DNA of 64,000 nt, taken from contig NC_033623.1 of the NCBI RefSeq assembly GCF_001540865.1, forward strand, positions 10,789,615 to 10,853,614, read 5' to 3'. The notes below the pieces were generated by a model. That model was not told the origin of the DNA, made no database searches, and saw only the letters and a list, made by a program, of their open reading frames with translations. The stretch is from Ananas comosus (taxonomy: Eukaryota; Streptophyta; Magnoliopsida; Poales; Bromeliaceae). Positions within the stretch are counted from its first letter, which is position 1. Each line of letters begins with the position of its first letter. A program made the position numbers and the translations under genes. Positions 22,950 to 34,500 of the stretch are shown here, piece after piece.

Positions 22950-22980
22950 GGTCCACGAGGCCAGTTTGGCCTCGTGGACC
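22950..22980. repeat. Perfect 14-bp-arm inverted repeat
   Basis: GGTCCACGAGGCCA, a 3-base loop, then TGGCCTCGTGGACC, directly after the methyltransferase frame. A second imperfect hairpin, with arms ATGAGAGGGAG...GGTCCAC and complement, follows at 22983-23018. Confidence 0.9.
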
Positions 22981-24392
22981 GGATGAGAGGGAGAGGTCCA
23001 CAGTGGACCTCCCTCTCATTATATATATATATAAAATTTTATTTATTACATTATATATCAATATGAGTAGTATTTTATTCTATATATAGAAATATTATTA
23101 TATAATATTTTATTTATAAATTTGTAATTATTTATTAATATTTTTAAATATATAACTCTTATATATTATTAATATATGTTTATTATAATTTTAAATATAT
23201 TTAATCTATATATAAAAATTATAATAATAATATATATAGTATATTAATTATTATATATTTATTATATAGCCGAATTTTTTATCTCGAATTTTTAATTGGT
23301 GAACGTATAATACCCGTATAAATCACGTATCTGAATAATTGTCAAATCCATTTTTTAGCCGTATTTTTTAATAAATTTAAAAATTAAAAGACGAATTTTA
23401 TCCGAATTATATCTGTACCGAATTTTTGCCAAATCCGAATTAACTAACTATGCCTCCAGCCACTAAGGTTGGTTTAGCTGCGATCGATCTCATCCGTTCA
23501 TCTGCTCGCTCCCGACGTGCTTAATTAATTAATTGATGTTTGAAGGGCAAATAAGAAAAATATTTACTATATGAAAGGTATATAAGATAAGTTAGTTACG
23601 GTACAAGAATATATTGGAATAGGTAAAATGGTAATTTTTCAGAGATAACGGCAGTTAACTGACGGAACTTAACTCCAGGGATATATTAGAAAGACTTGAA
23701 TATAAGAAGGGTATTTTCAATATTAGCTTTCTAAGATGGATAAATAAGAAAATCAGAAACTTCTTAGAGGTATATAGGCAATTGTCCCTAAAAAATTTAT
23801 TAAAGAGTAAAATCTAAACTCTACTTCCTTTATAATGGATTAGAAATACCTTATTTATAATAAATTAAAATTATCTTTAAATAATAATAAAAAATTTATA
23901 GCGGTAAATTTATCACTATATTTAGGAGATAACGAGAACCACTTATTTACATCAAACAAATAATGGAACTCGAAAAAACTAATTTTACCAGCACCAAGTT
24001 ACATCAAAATAAATAGAAGAAGTAATTGAATTTAACTTCAGACTGTACGAGTTATATCAAAACAAACACAAAAAATAATTATACTTTAGAGAAACTCACA
24101 CACCACTACACTTGAGTTACGTTGGATCTACAGATTTGTCAATCCAAACGCCCCCTAATATCATATGAATTTACCTTTTTTATTAATTTAATAAAAAAAT
24201 TAATATAAAAAAATAAAAAATTATAAAGTATGTAAGTAACACGTTTTAAACCATAGAATAATAAAGTGTGAGAACGTGTAACTTCATCCCATCCCTTGCA
24301 GAGACGTGACAGAATGTCGCGAGAGGATGCCACCCACCATCACCGACCAATCTTATAACCGCCGCTTCACTGTTGCTTCAATGACTCCGGCG

Positions 24393-24555
24393 CGACTGAC
24401 TGTCCCTAAAGCAAGTGGCAAAGAGATTGGTGGTTGATATCTGAGGTCCCAAATTTAAATTCTAATTGATTCACATTTTCAGCTAAGTTTATTTCTAAAT
24501 GAAATAAATAAAGCGGGTATTGTGCTACCTATCTCTCTCAAAAAAAAAAAAAAAA
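24393..24555 (+). mobile_element. SINE, copy 2
   Basis: Starts CGACTGACTGTCCCTAAAGC, has the GCAAGTGGCAAAGAGATTGG A-box region and the shared tail 'cagctaagtttatttctaa', and ends in poly-A. The flanks ATGACTCCGGCG (24381-24392) and ACGACTCCGGCG (24556-24567) form a 12-bp duplication with one mismatch. The B box is mutated. Confidence 0.85.
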
Positions 24556-24567
24556 ACGACTCCGGCG

Positions 24568-25235
24568 TGAGAAAATAAGAATGAGCCTATGAAATCCAAT
24601 CTCCATCATTTCTCCTCGCAGGACGAAACCATAAATTAAGATTCAAGAGGTCAAGATTTAAATTTAATAAAAAAAAATCGATCTCAGATAGTAAAAAAAA
24701 AATTTATCAGATTCACTGATTATCTATCGCTAACAACAGTAACGACAATGTGTTCAAGAAAAAAAAAGATTATAAGAGCTGAAAAAAAAAAACACCAAGA
24801 GATTCGAAAAAAGAATTCGAACACAAATTTTATTAAAAAAAATAACTTGGCCCTCTAAAATTAAAATTTATAATATTTTAATATATTCCATAAAGAACTT
24901 TTATGTAACTTTTAAAAGTTCAAGAGGGGCGATGACTACTGTAGATCTCTTAATAGCTCAGTTCCTGCCTTTTGAATTTTTTTTGATCATATAAACTTAT
25001 AAAAAAAATTAATTATAAATAGTTACAATTTTTATTTGTAAAACTAAATTAAGATAATGAATAATTTATCGTTGTCAACAAACGATAATTCATTTATCAG
25101 GTTCGTGGTGACATTTACCGTTTAAATTTAATGCGGTAAATAAATTTTTTCAGAAGAGACTTTTATGATTATATAATGTTTTACAAATCTATCAATAAAA
25201 AAATTCCTCTCCATCTCTTCCCTCGGATCTTGCGC
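24568..25235. other. AT-rich intergenic DNA, no gene seen
   Basis: Poly-A and poly-T stretches only; nothing recognisable. Confidence 0.4.
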
Positions 25236-25241
25236 CTATTT

Positions 25242-25600
25242 TTTTTAGGGCTTTTTTTTGCAAATAATTTTCTGATAAAATTTTATTTTAAAATTGGCCC
25301 TGTCAAAAATTTATTTGCAAAAATAGCCCTGCTCCTACCTCGCAAGCGCTACGTCAGCGCCACACGGGCGGGGCAGAAGTTTAAGTTGAACACGGTGAAT
25401 GGTTCACCGTGTCCAATACAAATATCATATTGGACACAGTGAATCATTCACCGTGTTCAACTTAAAGTCCTGCCCCACCCGCGTGGCGCTGACGTGGCGC
25501 TTGCATGGCAGGAGCAGAGTTATTTTTGTAAATAAATTTTTGACATGGTCAATTTTAAAATAAAACTTTGTGAAGGAGCTATTCGCAAAAAAAATCTTTT
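25242..25600. mobile_element. Long foldback MITE with near-continuous arms
   Basis: The left arm (GGGCTTTTTTTTGCAAATAA ... ATTTTAAAATTGGCC ... GCGCCAC) is mirrored by the right arm for about 160 bp. The arms meet around a central palindrome-like pair, CACCGTGTCCAATA and TATTGGACACAGTG. Flanking T-runs (TTTTTTTTA / TTTTTTTAC) may be the target duplication. One of the longest foldbacks in the window; 0.5 kb upstream of the C2-domain gene. Confidence 0.8.
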
Positions 25601-25667
25601 TTTACTTTTTCTGCTCTGTCCTTTCCTTCTTTAGGATTCTCTCTATATGTAAATATATACGTCCGAA

Positions 25668-26008
25668 AATTTCAAATACCATCTTTGAGAATTTTTTTTT
25701 TTTATTTTAGTACTTTAGTTTAAAGTGTATTTATTTAGCATTCTATGATATTTTTTTTTATTATCTCTTCTACCAATTTTTTTGTTAAATCAGTAATAAA
25801 ATTAAAACTAAAAAATGCTAAAGTTAATATTCGATAAATTTAGGTGGTATATCTAAAATTTTTTGTATATAATTTAATAAAATATTAACGGAGGAGCTGA
25901 CGAAAAAAAAAAAAAAAAAATACATATACTAAATTAATACACTTTAAATTATAGATATTAAAATAAAAACATGCGAAATCACATAAATGATATTTAAAAT
26001 TTATCCCG
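25668..26008. repeat. Decayed family-P foldback relic
   Basis: AAAATTTCAAATACC on the left and ATGATATTTAAAATTTATCCC on the right, with 'taatacactttaaatta' and 'attaaaactaaaaaatgc' inside. Diverged from the intact copies at 19.2 and 20.1 kb. It ends 43 bp before the TATA box of the C2 gene. Confidence 0.6.
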
Positions 26009-26051
26009 TGTATACATACATACATACATACAGGATCTCTCCAACATCCTC

Positions 26052-26058
26052 TATAAAT
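26052..26058 (+). promoter_or_regulatory. TATA box of the C2-domain gene
   Basis: TATAAAT at 78 bp before the start codon, followed by a purine-rich (GA)n leader at about 26099-26123. Position and context fit a core promoter. Confidence 0.65.
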
Positions 26059-26129
26059 ACCCATCGTTTCAATTCCCAGAACACAAAAACATAGATCTGA
26101 GAGAGAGAGAGAGGGAAGGAGGAGAAACA

Positions 26130-29100
26130 ATGGTGCGGGGAACGTTGGAAGTGCTTCTCGTAGGAGCCAAGGGCCTCGAGAACACCGATTTCCTATGTAC
26201 GTCCTTTCTCTTTTTTTTCTTTTTCTTAAAAGAATAATTTTAATTATAATCTTGTCTAAAATCAAGTTTAGTAAAAATAAAAACATCAACCCAAAAAAAA
26301 AAAAAAAAAAAAATCTGGCAACTCGCCACAGGCTTAGCCTAAGTCGTCTCTCGTGAAAAGATCCAAAATGTAACTCAATGGCTACACGGCCTATGGCTAA
26401 TATTTCTGCGCAGGTTTGTAATATTTCGATAATCCCGTATATTTTATATTTTATATTTGAAATGACAAGTTTGTTACTGAGAGATCGTTGAGAATCAACT
26501 TCACTATTTTAATAACACTTTTTAGAACAACGAATATTAAAAATATGAAGGATTATCGGAATATCATAAACCGAAGAAAACCAAACAGGATCTTACGTAA
26601 ATCCGGATACTGCTAATTAAGCATTTGGATTTTCGATCATTGTAGATCTGGTTTATGTCTTAGCTTGTTGTGTAAAACATGAAATTTGTTTTTTTTACGC
26701 AATTTGTCGAACAGGTAACATGGATCCCTACGCCGTTCTTGTATGCCGCACGCAGGAGCAGAGGAGCAGCGTTGCATCAGGTAATTAACCTATAAGCCAA
26801 TTTCGCGTTTCATACCCTCTATATATATATATATTTTTTTTTTTCTATCATTATATCTCAGTTCGTAGTGTCGTAATCATGACAATGGAATTACTTCTTA
26901 TTTCAACGTCACCGAAATTAAGCTCCGATGGGGCTGCGAAATTCACATTCAGAAAGATTCCGAGTCTCAACGAGAGTGTTTCTTGCAATTGCTTGATCGT
27001 GTTATAAAAAGATTCAGTAAATAGAAACTCAGATGTCTGCGTATTTGATCATCGCAATCCATGTGTATGATGAATGTTAGAGATGCTACTTTTACATTAG
27101 CGGTATCAACGGCAATCCCCATTTATCAGAATTATAACCATTTGCTATGTACTTATTTTCAGTTTGATTTTTATCTCATTCTCTCCTGTATAATGTTATA
27201 TTGGTATGCTGGTTTATTCAGGTTTAAGTGCGGGATCAATATTCTGCGACTTAATAGTATATAAGTAGTTAATTAATTGTTACTGAAGATGGATGTTCGA
27301 TGCTTGTGGTTAAATTTGCTTACTTTTGTCCTGCTGAACTTGAAATTTAGGAAAAGGAAGCGAGCCCGAATGGAATGAAAGTTTTGTGTTCACCGTCTCT
27401 GACAGTGTCTCAGAGCTCACTATCAAGATCATGGACAGCGATACTGGCTCACATGACGACTTTGTCGGAGAAGCAACGTGAGTATATCGCTGTCGTCTTG
27501 GTTAAAAAATGAGTCATTTATCACGCCATTTATGCCTACATCGTTTGTATAGGTGATGATGCCATAACCATTACAATACAGCATATCTAGGGCCCTTTTT
27601 TTTCTTTTTTTTTATAGAAAAGATAACATACTATTACTTCATTCAATAAGAATATGAACTTGGATACAAAGTTGCGGCAACAAAGCCACGAAAAAAATAA
27701 AGTAACAAAACCAAAATGAAAGACAAAAGAAAAAAGACACACCGAACTATGACCAAAGAGTTAATGAACCCGGTACTCTTCCCAAAGCTTCCTAAACTCT
27801 CTAATCTCAACCAGCAGCTGGTTCAAGTTACTTTTCCTACTATGGAAGATTCATTTGTTCCTCTCCCGCCACAGAACCCACCAAATTGTAGCTATAGTCG
27901 ATAAATTACTTTCTTTGAAAGATACCCGATGCCGAACATTTCATCTCACAAAGATGATTTACTGAGGTGTATAATGTTAAAGCACCCTTGGTGGCAAGGA
28001 GACATTTCAACAATATTTTAGTAACTGTACATTGAAGCTGCAAATGGTCAATTGTCTCAGTTTCTTCGGAACAAAGCATGCACGTCTCCTCACCCTGCCA
28101 CGCTCTTACGAAGATTTTCAACGTGAGAATCCTATGCTTAAGTACTAACCAAATGAAGATTTAGGGTACTTTTTGAATGCATGAATCTCTTACTTAGCTT
28201 ATCTTTTTGTTTACTTAGGAAGAATGCGGTAAATTACAAGATGAAGATCACAAAAAGAAATCCATAGTTCCCTTAATAGATCATTTTAAAAGAATTATGC
28301 TAGAATGCACTATCCTGAATCGTCAGAATTATTAAGATTTCATAATAGATAAAGAACAATCCTTTTTTTTTGGTTTGAGAGAGAGAGAGAGAGAAAGTGG
28401 TAATAGGTTAGGTAATTTATTACTTCCTGAAATTATGTACATCTCCAAGATTTACATATATAGTTCAATGACAACACATTTCAAAGCCGAAAAATAGCTC
28501 TTGATGATTTAACTCAGGACAAAATTTAGACAGAGAAGTAGTTAAGAAAGATGCCAACATGAGATGATGTAGTCGCGCTGCATCCCGAATGCAACTGATC
28601 TTGGATAAACAAAAATCTCTTAGGTTGTACTAACAGAAGAAAAATCCCTTTACCTCGCAATTTATCGCCCGATAGCTTGTTCGCACATTCAATGTTGTTA
28701 TATTCCTTCGTAAAATAGAGTCTTGGCTTGCAAATGATGAATTGTTACATCTATGCATTTTTTGCTCTTGGTAGTTGGTATTCTTTCGGATTAAGTGATT
28801 TCTGTTTCATCATTTGGTTTTCAGGATTCCTTTGGAAGCACTGTTTCAGGAAGGAAGCCTCCCTCCAACTGCTTATAATGTGGTGAAGGACGAAGAATAC
28901 CGCGGAGAAATCAGAGTTGGGCTCACCTTCACTCCGGAGGTACTCCATCTGTTTCAATGAGGGCCACCAAAGTCTCAAGAATGTATCATTAGAGCACTAA
29001 CTTCACGAACTACATGAATTAGAGAAGTCGCTTATCTATAGAGAGAGAATTTATGAACCATAATATACTTACATGAGAACAGTAGAGTATCAAAAAAAAT

Positions 29101-29677
29101 TTGTTTTAGCGGGATAAGATATGAAATAAAGAGCAAATAGGAAAAAATAAAAACAAGCTAATAAATACAACTATTAAGGAATATTGCATGAAAAAGAAAT
29201 ATGTATCTTCTTCTCTTTTTTTCAGTTGATACGAATCAATATCAGTCAAATCGACGTATAATGATGGCTGAACTTTTTCATAACATTAGGAACCATATAA
29301 TTGATTCTACATGGGAGCAAAAGTGGGATCAATAAGTCAGCCAAAGTGGGGTCAATTATAATATTTTTTTTGCCCTACATTTTGGAGACGTGAGATTTTT
29401 ATTTTTTGGATTAGTGGATTCAATTGCCTACACAAGAATATAGGTTTGTTACTGTATGAGGAGTTTATGAAGAATGTATCATTAGATTACTACTTTGTGA
29501 ATTTGTGAACCATAAATTCCATTGAATTTCTTTCTTCTTTTTTTAAAGGAAAAAAAAAATTGGGCCTGAAATGTGGAATTCCTCTTAATTTGCAAACAAT
29601 GTAATTTCACTTTGCAGGAAAATTGCGACCGAGACTTCTCTGAGGAGAGTTATGGTGGGTGGAGGGAATCATCTTGA
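26130..29677 (+). CDS. ERG3: C2-domain elicitor-responsive protein, ERG3 type (144 aa, five exons)
   Basis: Exons 26130-26196, 26715-26780, 27351-27477, 28825-28939 and 29618-29677 join in frame (435 nt) through GT-AG introns. A single C2 domain fills residues 4-124. Calcium-binding loops are present: D20 and D26 in TDFLCNMDPYA, and D73, D75 and D80/D81 in IMDSDTGSHDDFVG. KGSEPEWNESFVF (46-58) and YRGEIRVGLTF (112-122) are the usual strands. The acidic, aromatic tail (ENCDRDFSEESYGGWRESS) and the total length fit the rice ERG3/16-kDa phloem protein family: small soluble proteins that bind phospholipid in a calcium-dependent way, some induced by fungal elicitor (family knowledge). Introns are 518, 570, 1,347 and 678 bp; intron 3 hosts a LINE fragment. 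The start is the first ATG after the GA-rich leader. Exon boundaries are by eye but phases agree throughout. Confidence 0.93.
27596..28170 (-). mobile_element. 5'-truncated LINE fragment in intron 3 of the C2 gene
   Basis: On the minus strand, 28121-27906 encodes RAWQGEETCMLCSEETETID followed by HLQLQC, a CxxC...H...C arrangement matching the zinc-binding domain at the C-terminus of plant non-LTR reverse transcriptases (zf-RVT). The minus-strand 3' end is an A-run, seen as the T-run at 27596-27613. The upstream reverse transcriptase is absent, so this is a dead 3' fragment. The 5' boundary (about 28170) and target duplication are uncertain. Confidence 0.65.
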
Positions 29678-29854
29678 GGATGAAGAAGAGTGCGGTATCC
29701 ACCCACTCTCACGTTTAGTTTTGCTTATGCATGCTGGGATTGTCAAGTTGTAAACGGCCGTATGAGCTATTACAAACGTATTCGTGAACTTTTTATATTG
29801 TTTTGAGGACTAGTTTCGTTGGTACTGTTGAATAAGCAATTACTGCAAACTATT

Positions 29855-30700
29855 TAAGGCCCATTTGGTTTAGATTCTGAATAAGTAATTTCTGTATAAT
29901 TGATTTTGGTTTGGATAATTGATTTTTGTTAAAAGCTGTAAAGCGTTTGGCTGAATTTGAATATAAAGCGATTTTTCTGAAGTGATTTTGTAAAGCTGGC
30001 AAAATTTTTGATGTTTACATATAATAAGAACTAGGCTGGAATATTACTAATAGCACCAAACTATCGGTGCTATTATGTTTTCGGCCCTTAGATGAACAAA
30101 TATACAGTTAGGATGATGTGGGCCTCCTAGGATTGAGTAAGTTTTTGGTTGAATATAATAAAAACTAATTAGGTTGTTGTAGGTTGGATACTACCAATAG
30201 TACCAAGCTATCTGTGCTATTAGGTTTTCGGCTCTTGGATGAACGAATTTTTGATGTTTACATATAATAAAAACTAGGCTGGAATACTACCAATAGCACC
30301 AACCTATTGGCCCTTGGACGAATGAATATACGGTTAGTATGATGTGGGCCTCCTAGGGTTGAATAAGTTATGAAAAATTCGGTAGCACCAAATGCTTGGT
30401 GCTATCGATAGTATTCCAACTGGATTCCATATAATAACTTTTATTAAATTTTATTTTAAATAATTTAAAATTTAAAATTAAAATAAAATTTAAAATTTGA
30501 GTTCAAAATCAAAATCAGATTTCAAAAGGAAGATTTTAGCTCCTGTTTATTTTGGACCTCAAAAATCAAAAAACTGATTCTCATAATCAGATTTTGAAAA
30601 CAAGTTTGTCAAATGCTCTACTGAACCGGAAATTACTTTTGAACCCAAAATCATTAATCATTTTAAAAGTCAGGCCAAACACCTACCCACTTAATATCCC
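29855..30700. repeat. Nested MITE relics downstream of the C2 gene
   Basis: Outer ends GGCCCATTTGGTTTAGATTC (about 29859) and AAAAGTCAGGCCAAACACC (about 30680) suggest one element. Inside it, 30030-30425 holds two or three family-S pieces with 'tagcaccaa', 'gatgtgggcctcctagg' and 'ggtgctatcgatagtattcc'. Boundaries are approximate. Confidence 0.45.
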
Positions 30701-30739
30701 TACGACTATAATTGATTTCTTATGCAAAATAAATTTGGT

Positions 30740-30985
30740 AAAATTATACAAAACTTATCTAAATTATCAGCCACTCAGTTATATATCTTTTAAAATTTTG
30801 ATTTCGCTATCCAAAACTTATCTAAATTATCAGCCACTCAATTCTATATCTTTTAAAATTTTAATTTTACTATCCAACCTTTCAATTTATTTGATTTAAA
30901 CCTGTTTGATTTGAATCGGTCAATATTTTGACTTCAAAATTTAGACTCATCACTTAATTTATTAAATTCGTAATTGACGATAATT
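30740..30985. repeat. Family-W repeat with an internal tandem duplication
   Basis: 'aaaacttatctaaattatcagccactca' occurs twice about 63 bp apart, followed by 'ccaacctttcaatttatttgattt', shared with 42.8 and 46.8 kb. Confidence 0.55.
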
Positions 30986-31522
30986 GAACTATACTAGTAG
31001 CAATTATCATTTGGCTTTAACAACAAAACAAAATACAAAAACCACTGCATACTCTTTCCTCCGCTCATGTGATCCAATCATATTGGCATCAAGGAAGCAA
31101 ATAAAAGAACTTTGGAACAACACGACACGGCAAAAGATTAAACCTGACCATTACAAACATAGTGATGAGAACACACAAACTTCACACTGTTTAGGTTTAC
31201 ATCATAGTAAGGTAAATTTTAAGTAGATAAGCAGAGTTTCCCTTGCGGACATTTTAAGTAGATACGCACAGTTTCCCTCTTGGGGTAGGGAGATCAGACT
31301 GACCCCAGATAAGCAAGGTGAATAGGCCAGCTACTCACTGCTATTGGTACAAAAGACCTCCAGATTACACAACATTAAAGAGCCTCATCAAAAGGCTATA
31401 AATGGAGAGAATAGTTTTCCAAAATCGGGGGAACTGCGCCATATAAACATGTGTTTTTGTTTTTCTCTTGGTACTACTACCTAAGATAATCTGCTGGTTT
31501 ATTCTTGACCTTCAACATCAGC

Positions 31523-34500
31523 CTACATGCCCAGCTTGGTTGAAGTTGTGGAAGGCGAAACAGTACAGTTTGTGTCGGGGCCCTTGTTAGGGCTCAGATG
31601 CTGATGAAAAAAGCCTTCAAAAGTTGCATTATTATCTGACGCTGGAATATCAGGAATATCAGCTGTAAGTGTTTTGAGCGCAAACTCGATGCACGGGTCG
31701 AGTAATGGATCTGCAAACAGTGATGAAAGAGGTGGTTCAGGGTCAGCCTTATCAGTAATCACCCCACTAGATTCAACCTGCTTTCCAGGACTGGCTTGGT
31801 CACCAAGAGGTTCCTTGCTTTTGAGCTTTTCCGAATGCTCGGAGTCAACATTACTTGGTGCTTCGCTTCGAACATTTTCCTTGGCTAGATTCTCCTGAAG
31901 CTGATCAGAAAGGTTTGTCTCAACAACAGAAGCAGTTGCTACTTGTTCATCTCGAAGAGCAGCCAACCGTTTGGATGCTCGGAGTGGCATGGTGATTGCT
32001 TTCAACCCTTTCCTTTTCTTTGAGCTAGGCTGACGCTCACTAGCACGCTTGTCAAGATGCGAGTCACCCTCCGACATAGATGTACTTTTCTTGAAACGAC
32101 CTCTTCTTTTCCGCCCCTTTCCACGTTTGTTAGGTTTAGTTTCATCCTCTAATTCCATAGGTTTCAGCTCCATTTGTAGTTGTTCTGAACCTGTTGAATG
32201 GACCAAATCAGAGAGACAGGTCTAATAAAAACCACTGTAAAGAGACGGCCTTCAATTGTGTCAACCATGTAGAATGGATTTTTAGGACTTCAATTGTGTC
32301 AACCATGTAGAATGGATTTTTAGGACGTCAATATAATATTAGCAAAATTTATGACTTGAATTAAAGATGATAATATTGGCCAAATTTATGACTTGAATTA
32401 AAGATGATAATATTGGCCAAATTTATGACTTGAATTAAAGATGATTTAGGATCATGGCAGAACGTACAATTGTAACATTAGGAATATGGCTGCAATATCT
32501 ATAGGTTGAGAATACGTTCCTATGGTTTTCCGCCATTCCTGTGGTGTAAGATTATAATATATCCTAAATATGACAAAGTCTAGACTTGTATAATGAGTCT
32601 AGACTTCAAATTAAATCCAAGACCACATGTACTGGGTCAAACTAACTTTTTGGTTTGCAGGTGCCTCAGAATCCCCATATCTTTTCCTATAAAGAAGGGG
32701 GTTTTGCAATTTACGTGTATATAATTCTGCACAATATTCTATCCAGCTATGTATAGCCAAATAAAATCTGGATTTTCATATATGCCCGTTGACAGTGTAG
32801 GGGGAATTTTGGTTTAAAAAGTGGTATTTTCGTAAGTAAAATCATAATATTAGATGCCAGAAATTAAGTTTCGAAGAGCATATACGAAAATTAGATATTT
32901 TATAGATATATCTATACAATGTTAAGTCTATGTATTGAATATCTCTAAGGAAAGACTTGTCGAAACCCAAAATTGTGGAGGCTTATCGTTATGTCATACA
33001 AATTCTCTCTGATAAAATCTTTTAGCTCTTCTCATTGTGCCTGTAAAAAATTATAGTTTTACTGATAGGGATAGGCCAGCCTACTTGCTAATAGTGTTTG
33101 CAAATTAGTATAAAAATGTTTTTTTTTATAGAAAACAATAATTTATTTGGACTAAAGGTGGATATAGGAGAACCTTTTGCGGAATCATCTTTAGCTCTTG
33201 GCACCTTCACTTCTGGGCCAGGGGTCTCTTCTGAGAAGAGGCATCGCTTTGCTGCTGTTCGTTGTGATTTCAACTTGCTTTCTGCAGTATAAGGCTGTGG
33301 AAAATATATAAGGAACCAACGGCAAGCAAAGCTGTTTGAAACTAGCATAGATTTTGGAAAATGGAAACATATTCAAGAAGAATAGAAGTAGCTGTATGTA
33401 AAAAAAAAATATCCAGCAAAAACTGCAGAAAATGGTGAAAATGAGTAAAACAATATTTCTATAATTCTAAAAATGAATGAAGAGATTAATACATTGAAGT
33501 TTAACCACTGTATAGTCCAATTATTCAGATAGAAGATGAGTAATACTGATGAGCAAAGAGTTACTCCAGTTTCAATGTTGTAAATAAGTCACTTGGACAT
33601 GAATAGCTTTTCAAACACTGACAGCAAGTATTTTCCCCATATTCCAAAATACCAGCTTAGCTTGCAAATAATGCAGAATCAGAAAGTGCCACAATAAACA
33701 GCTAGAGAATCTTCCATTTGTGAGGGCATGGCACCACAAATGCAGTTAATACTGGGTCAGGAGTCAACAAAGTTATCACTAGAGGGCATCTGTCGGAAAT
33801 AGTAGATAGAGAACAGTCTGGTGCTTTTTGATAGTTGTGCATTTCTAACATTAAGTACAAACTTTTTTACACATCTTATGAGACAGCACAGAATGCCAAA
33901 GAAATGTTGCACTTACGTGAGATTCCTTTCCAAACGTATAAGTGTCGTTAATGCTTCTTTTCCTTGGCTTCATGGCACATTTATTAACATCTCCACAACT
34001 AAGATAGCGATAGGCATCCTTCAGCGAACGGAATTCATATCCACTTACTGGATCAATGTAATACTGTACAAATCACATCATAGAAACAAATAATAATCAG
34101 GTGTTAAAAACAATTAATACTAATCAGATCAGTGTAGTAAACTAGCAAATGAGACGAGTCAAATCATGGTGAGCTTTCCCATTTGTTGGTTAGAAGGCAG
34201 CAAATACTAAAAAAAATCACACCAATGCGAAAATTTTACTTGAAACAAAAAGTCAGATAAATGCAACTACAGTTGCATTGGATATTACCGGGTCTTTTCC
34301 ATGTCCTGTCTTTCTGCATCTTACTTCTTTGATCCATCCAGGAGGCAGCCCATTTACAGAACTTCCAATTTCAGCTCCCACCTAGTAATGGATATCGTTA
34401 TTGCATAAATCATGAAAAACTAGTCGATGAAGCAGAGCAAAACTAAAGATCTGCATTTCGAAAAAAAAGAAAAAAAGAATAATAGGTGTTTAAAGGGGAC

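Larger units (their letters stand above)
22240..23788. mobile_element. Pack-MULE: Mutator-like element carrying a host-gene fragment
   Basis: The left end GGGATAATTGCCTATATACC and the complement of the right end GGGACAATTGCCTATATACC match at 19 of 20 positions. The terminal repeats continue for roughly 150-200 bp with decay ('ccgttattccaaaatacc', 'ctgttaaactaactcgg' and complements). The element is flanked by a perfect 9-bp duplication TAAAAAATT (22231-22239 and 23789-23797). It contains no transposase; instead it holds a GC-rich methyltransferase fragment (22565-22948) inside otherwise AT-rich DNA. The 505-bp element at 61642-62146 has the same ends without the captured sequence. Confidence 0.88.
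22050..24155. repeat. Probable outer MITE split by the gene-capturing element
   Basis: The left piece (22050-22239) starts AGGGTCCGTTTATTTTGGTG. The right piece (23798-24155) ends CCAAACGCCCCCTAAT, roughly complementary. Both pieces share 'tatttattttggtataa' / 'ttacatcaaaataaata' as further inverted blocks. The 1,549-bp MULE sits between them. The outer boundaries are approximate. Confidence 0.4.

Noticed and set aside
22460..23061. Other frames across the captured methyltransferase region on both strands
   Set aside because: Low-complexity Arg/Pro or Glu/Gly products of the GC-rich stretch; only the frame ending at 22948 carries methyltransferase motifs.
30552..31226. Two open frames of 80-115 codons on the plus strand
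   Set aside because: They run across family-W and MITE repeat DNA and have Asn/Leu/Lys-rich composition without any domain.
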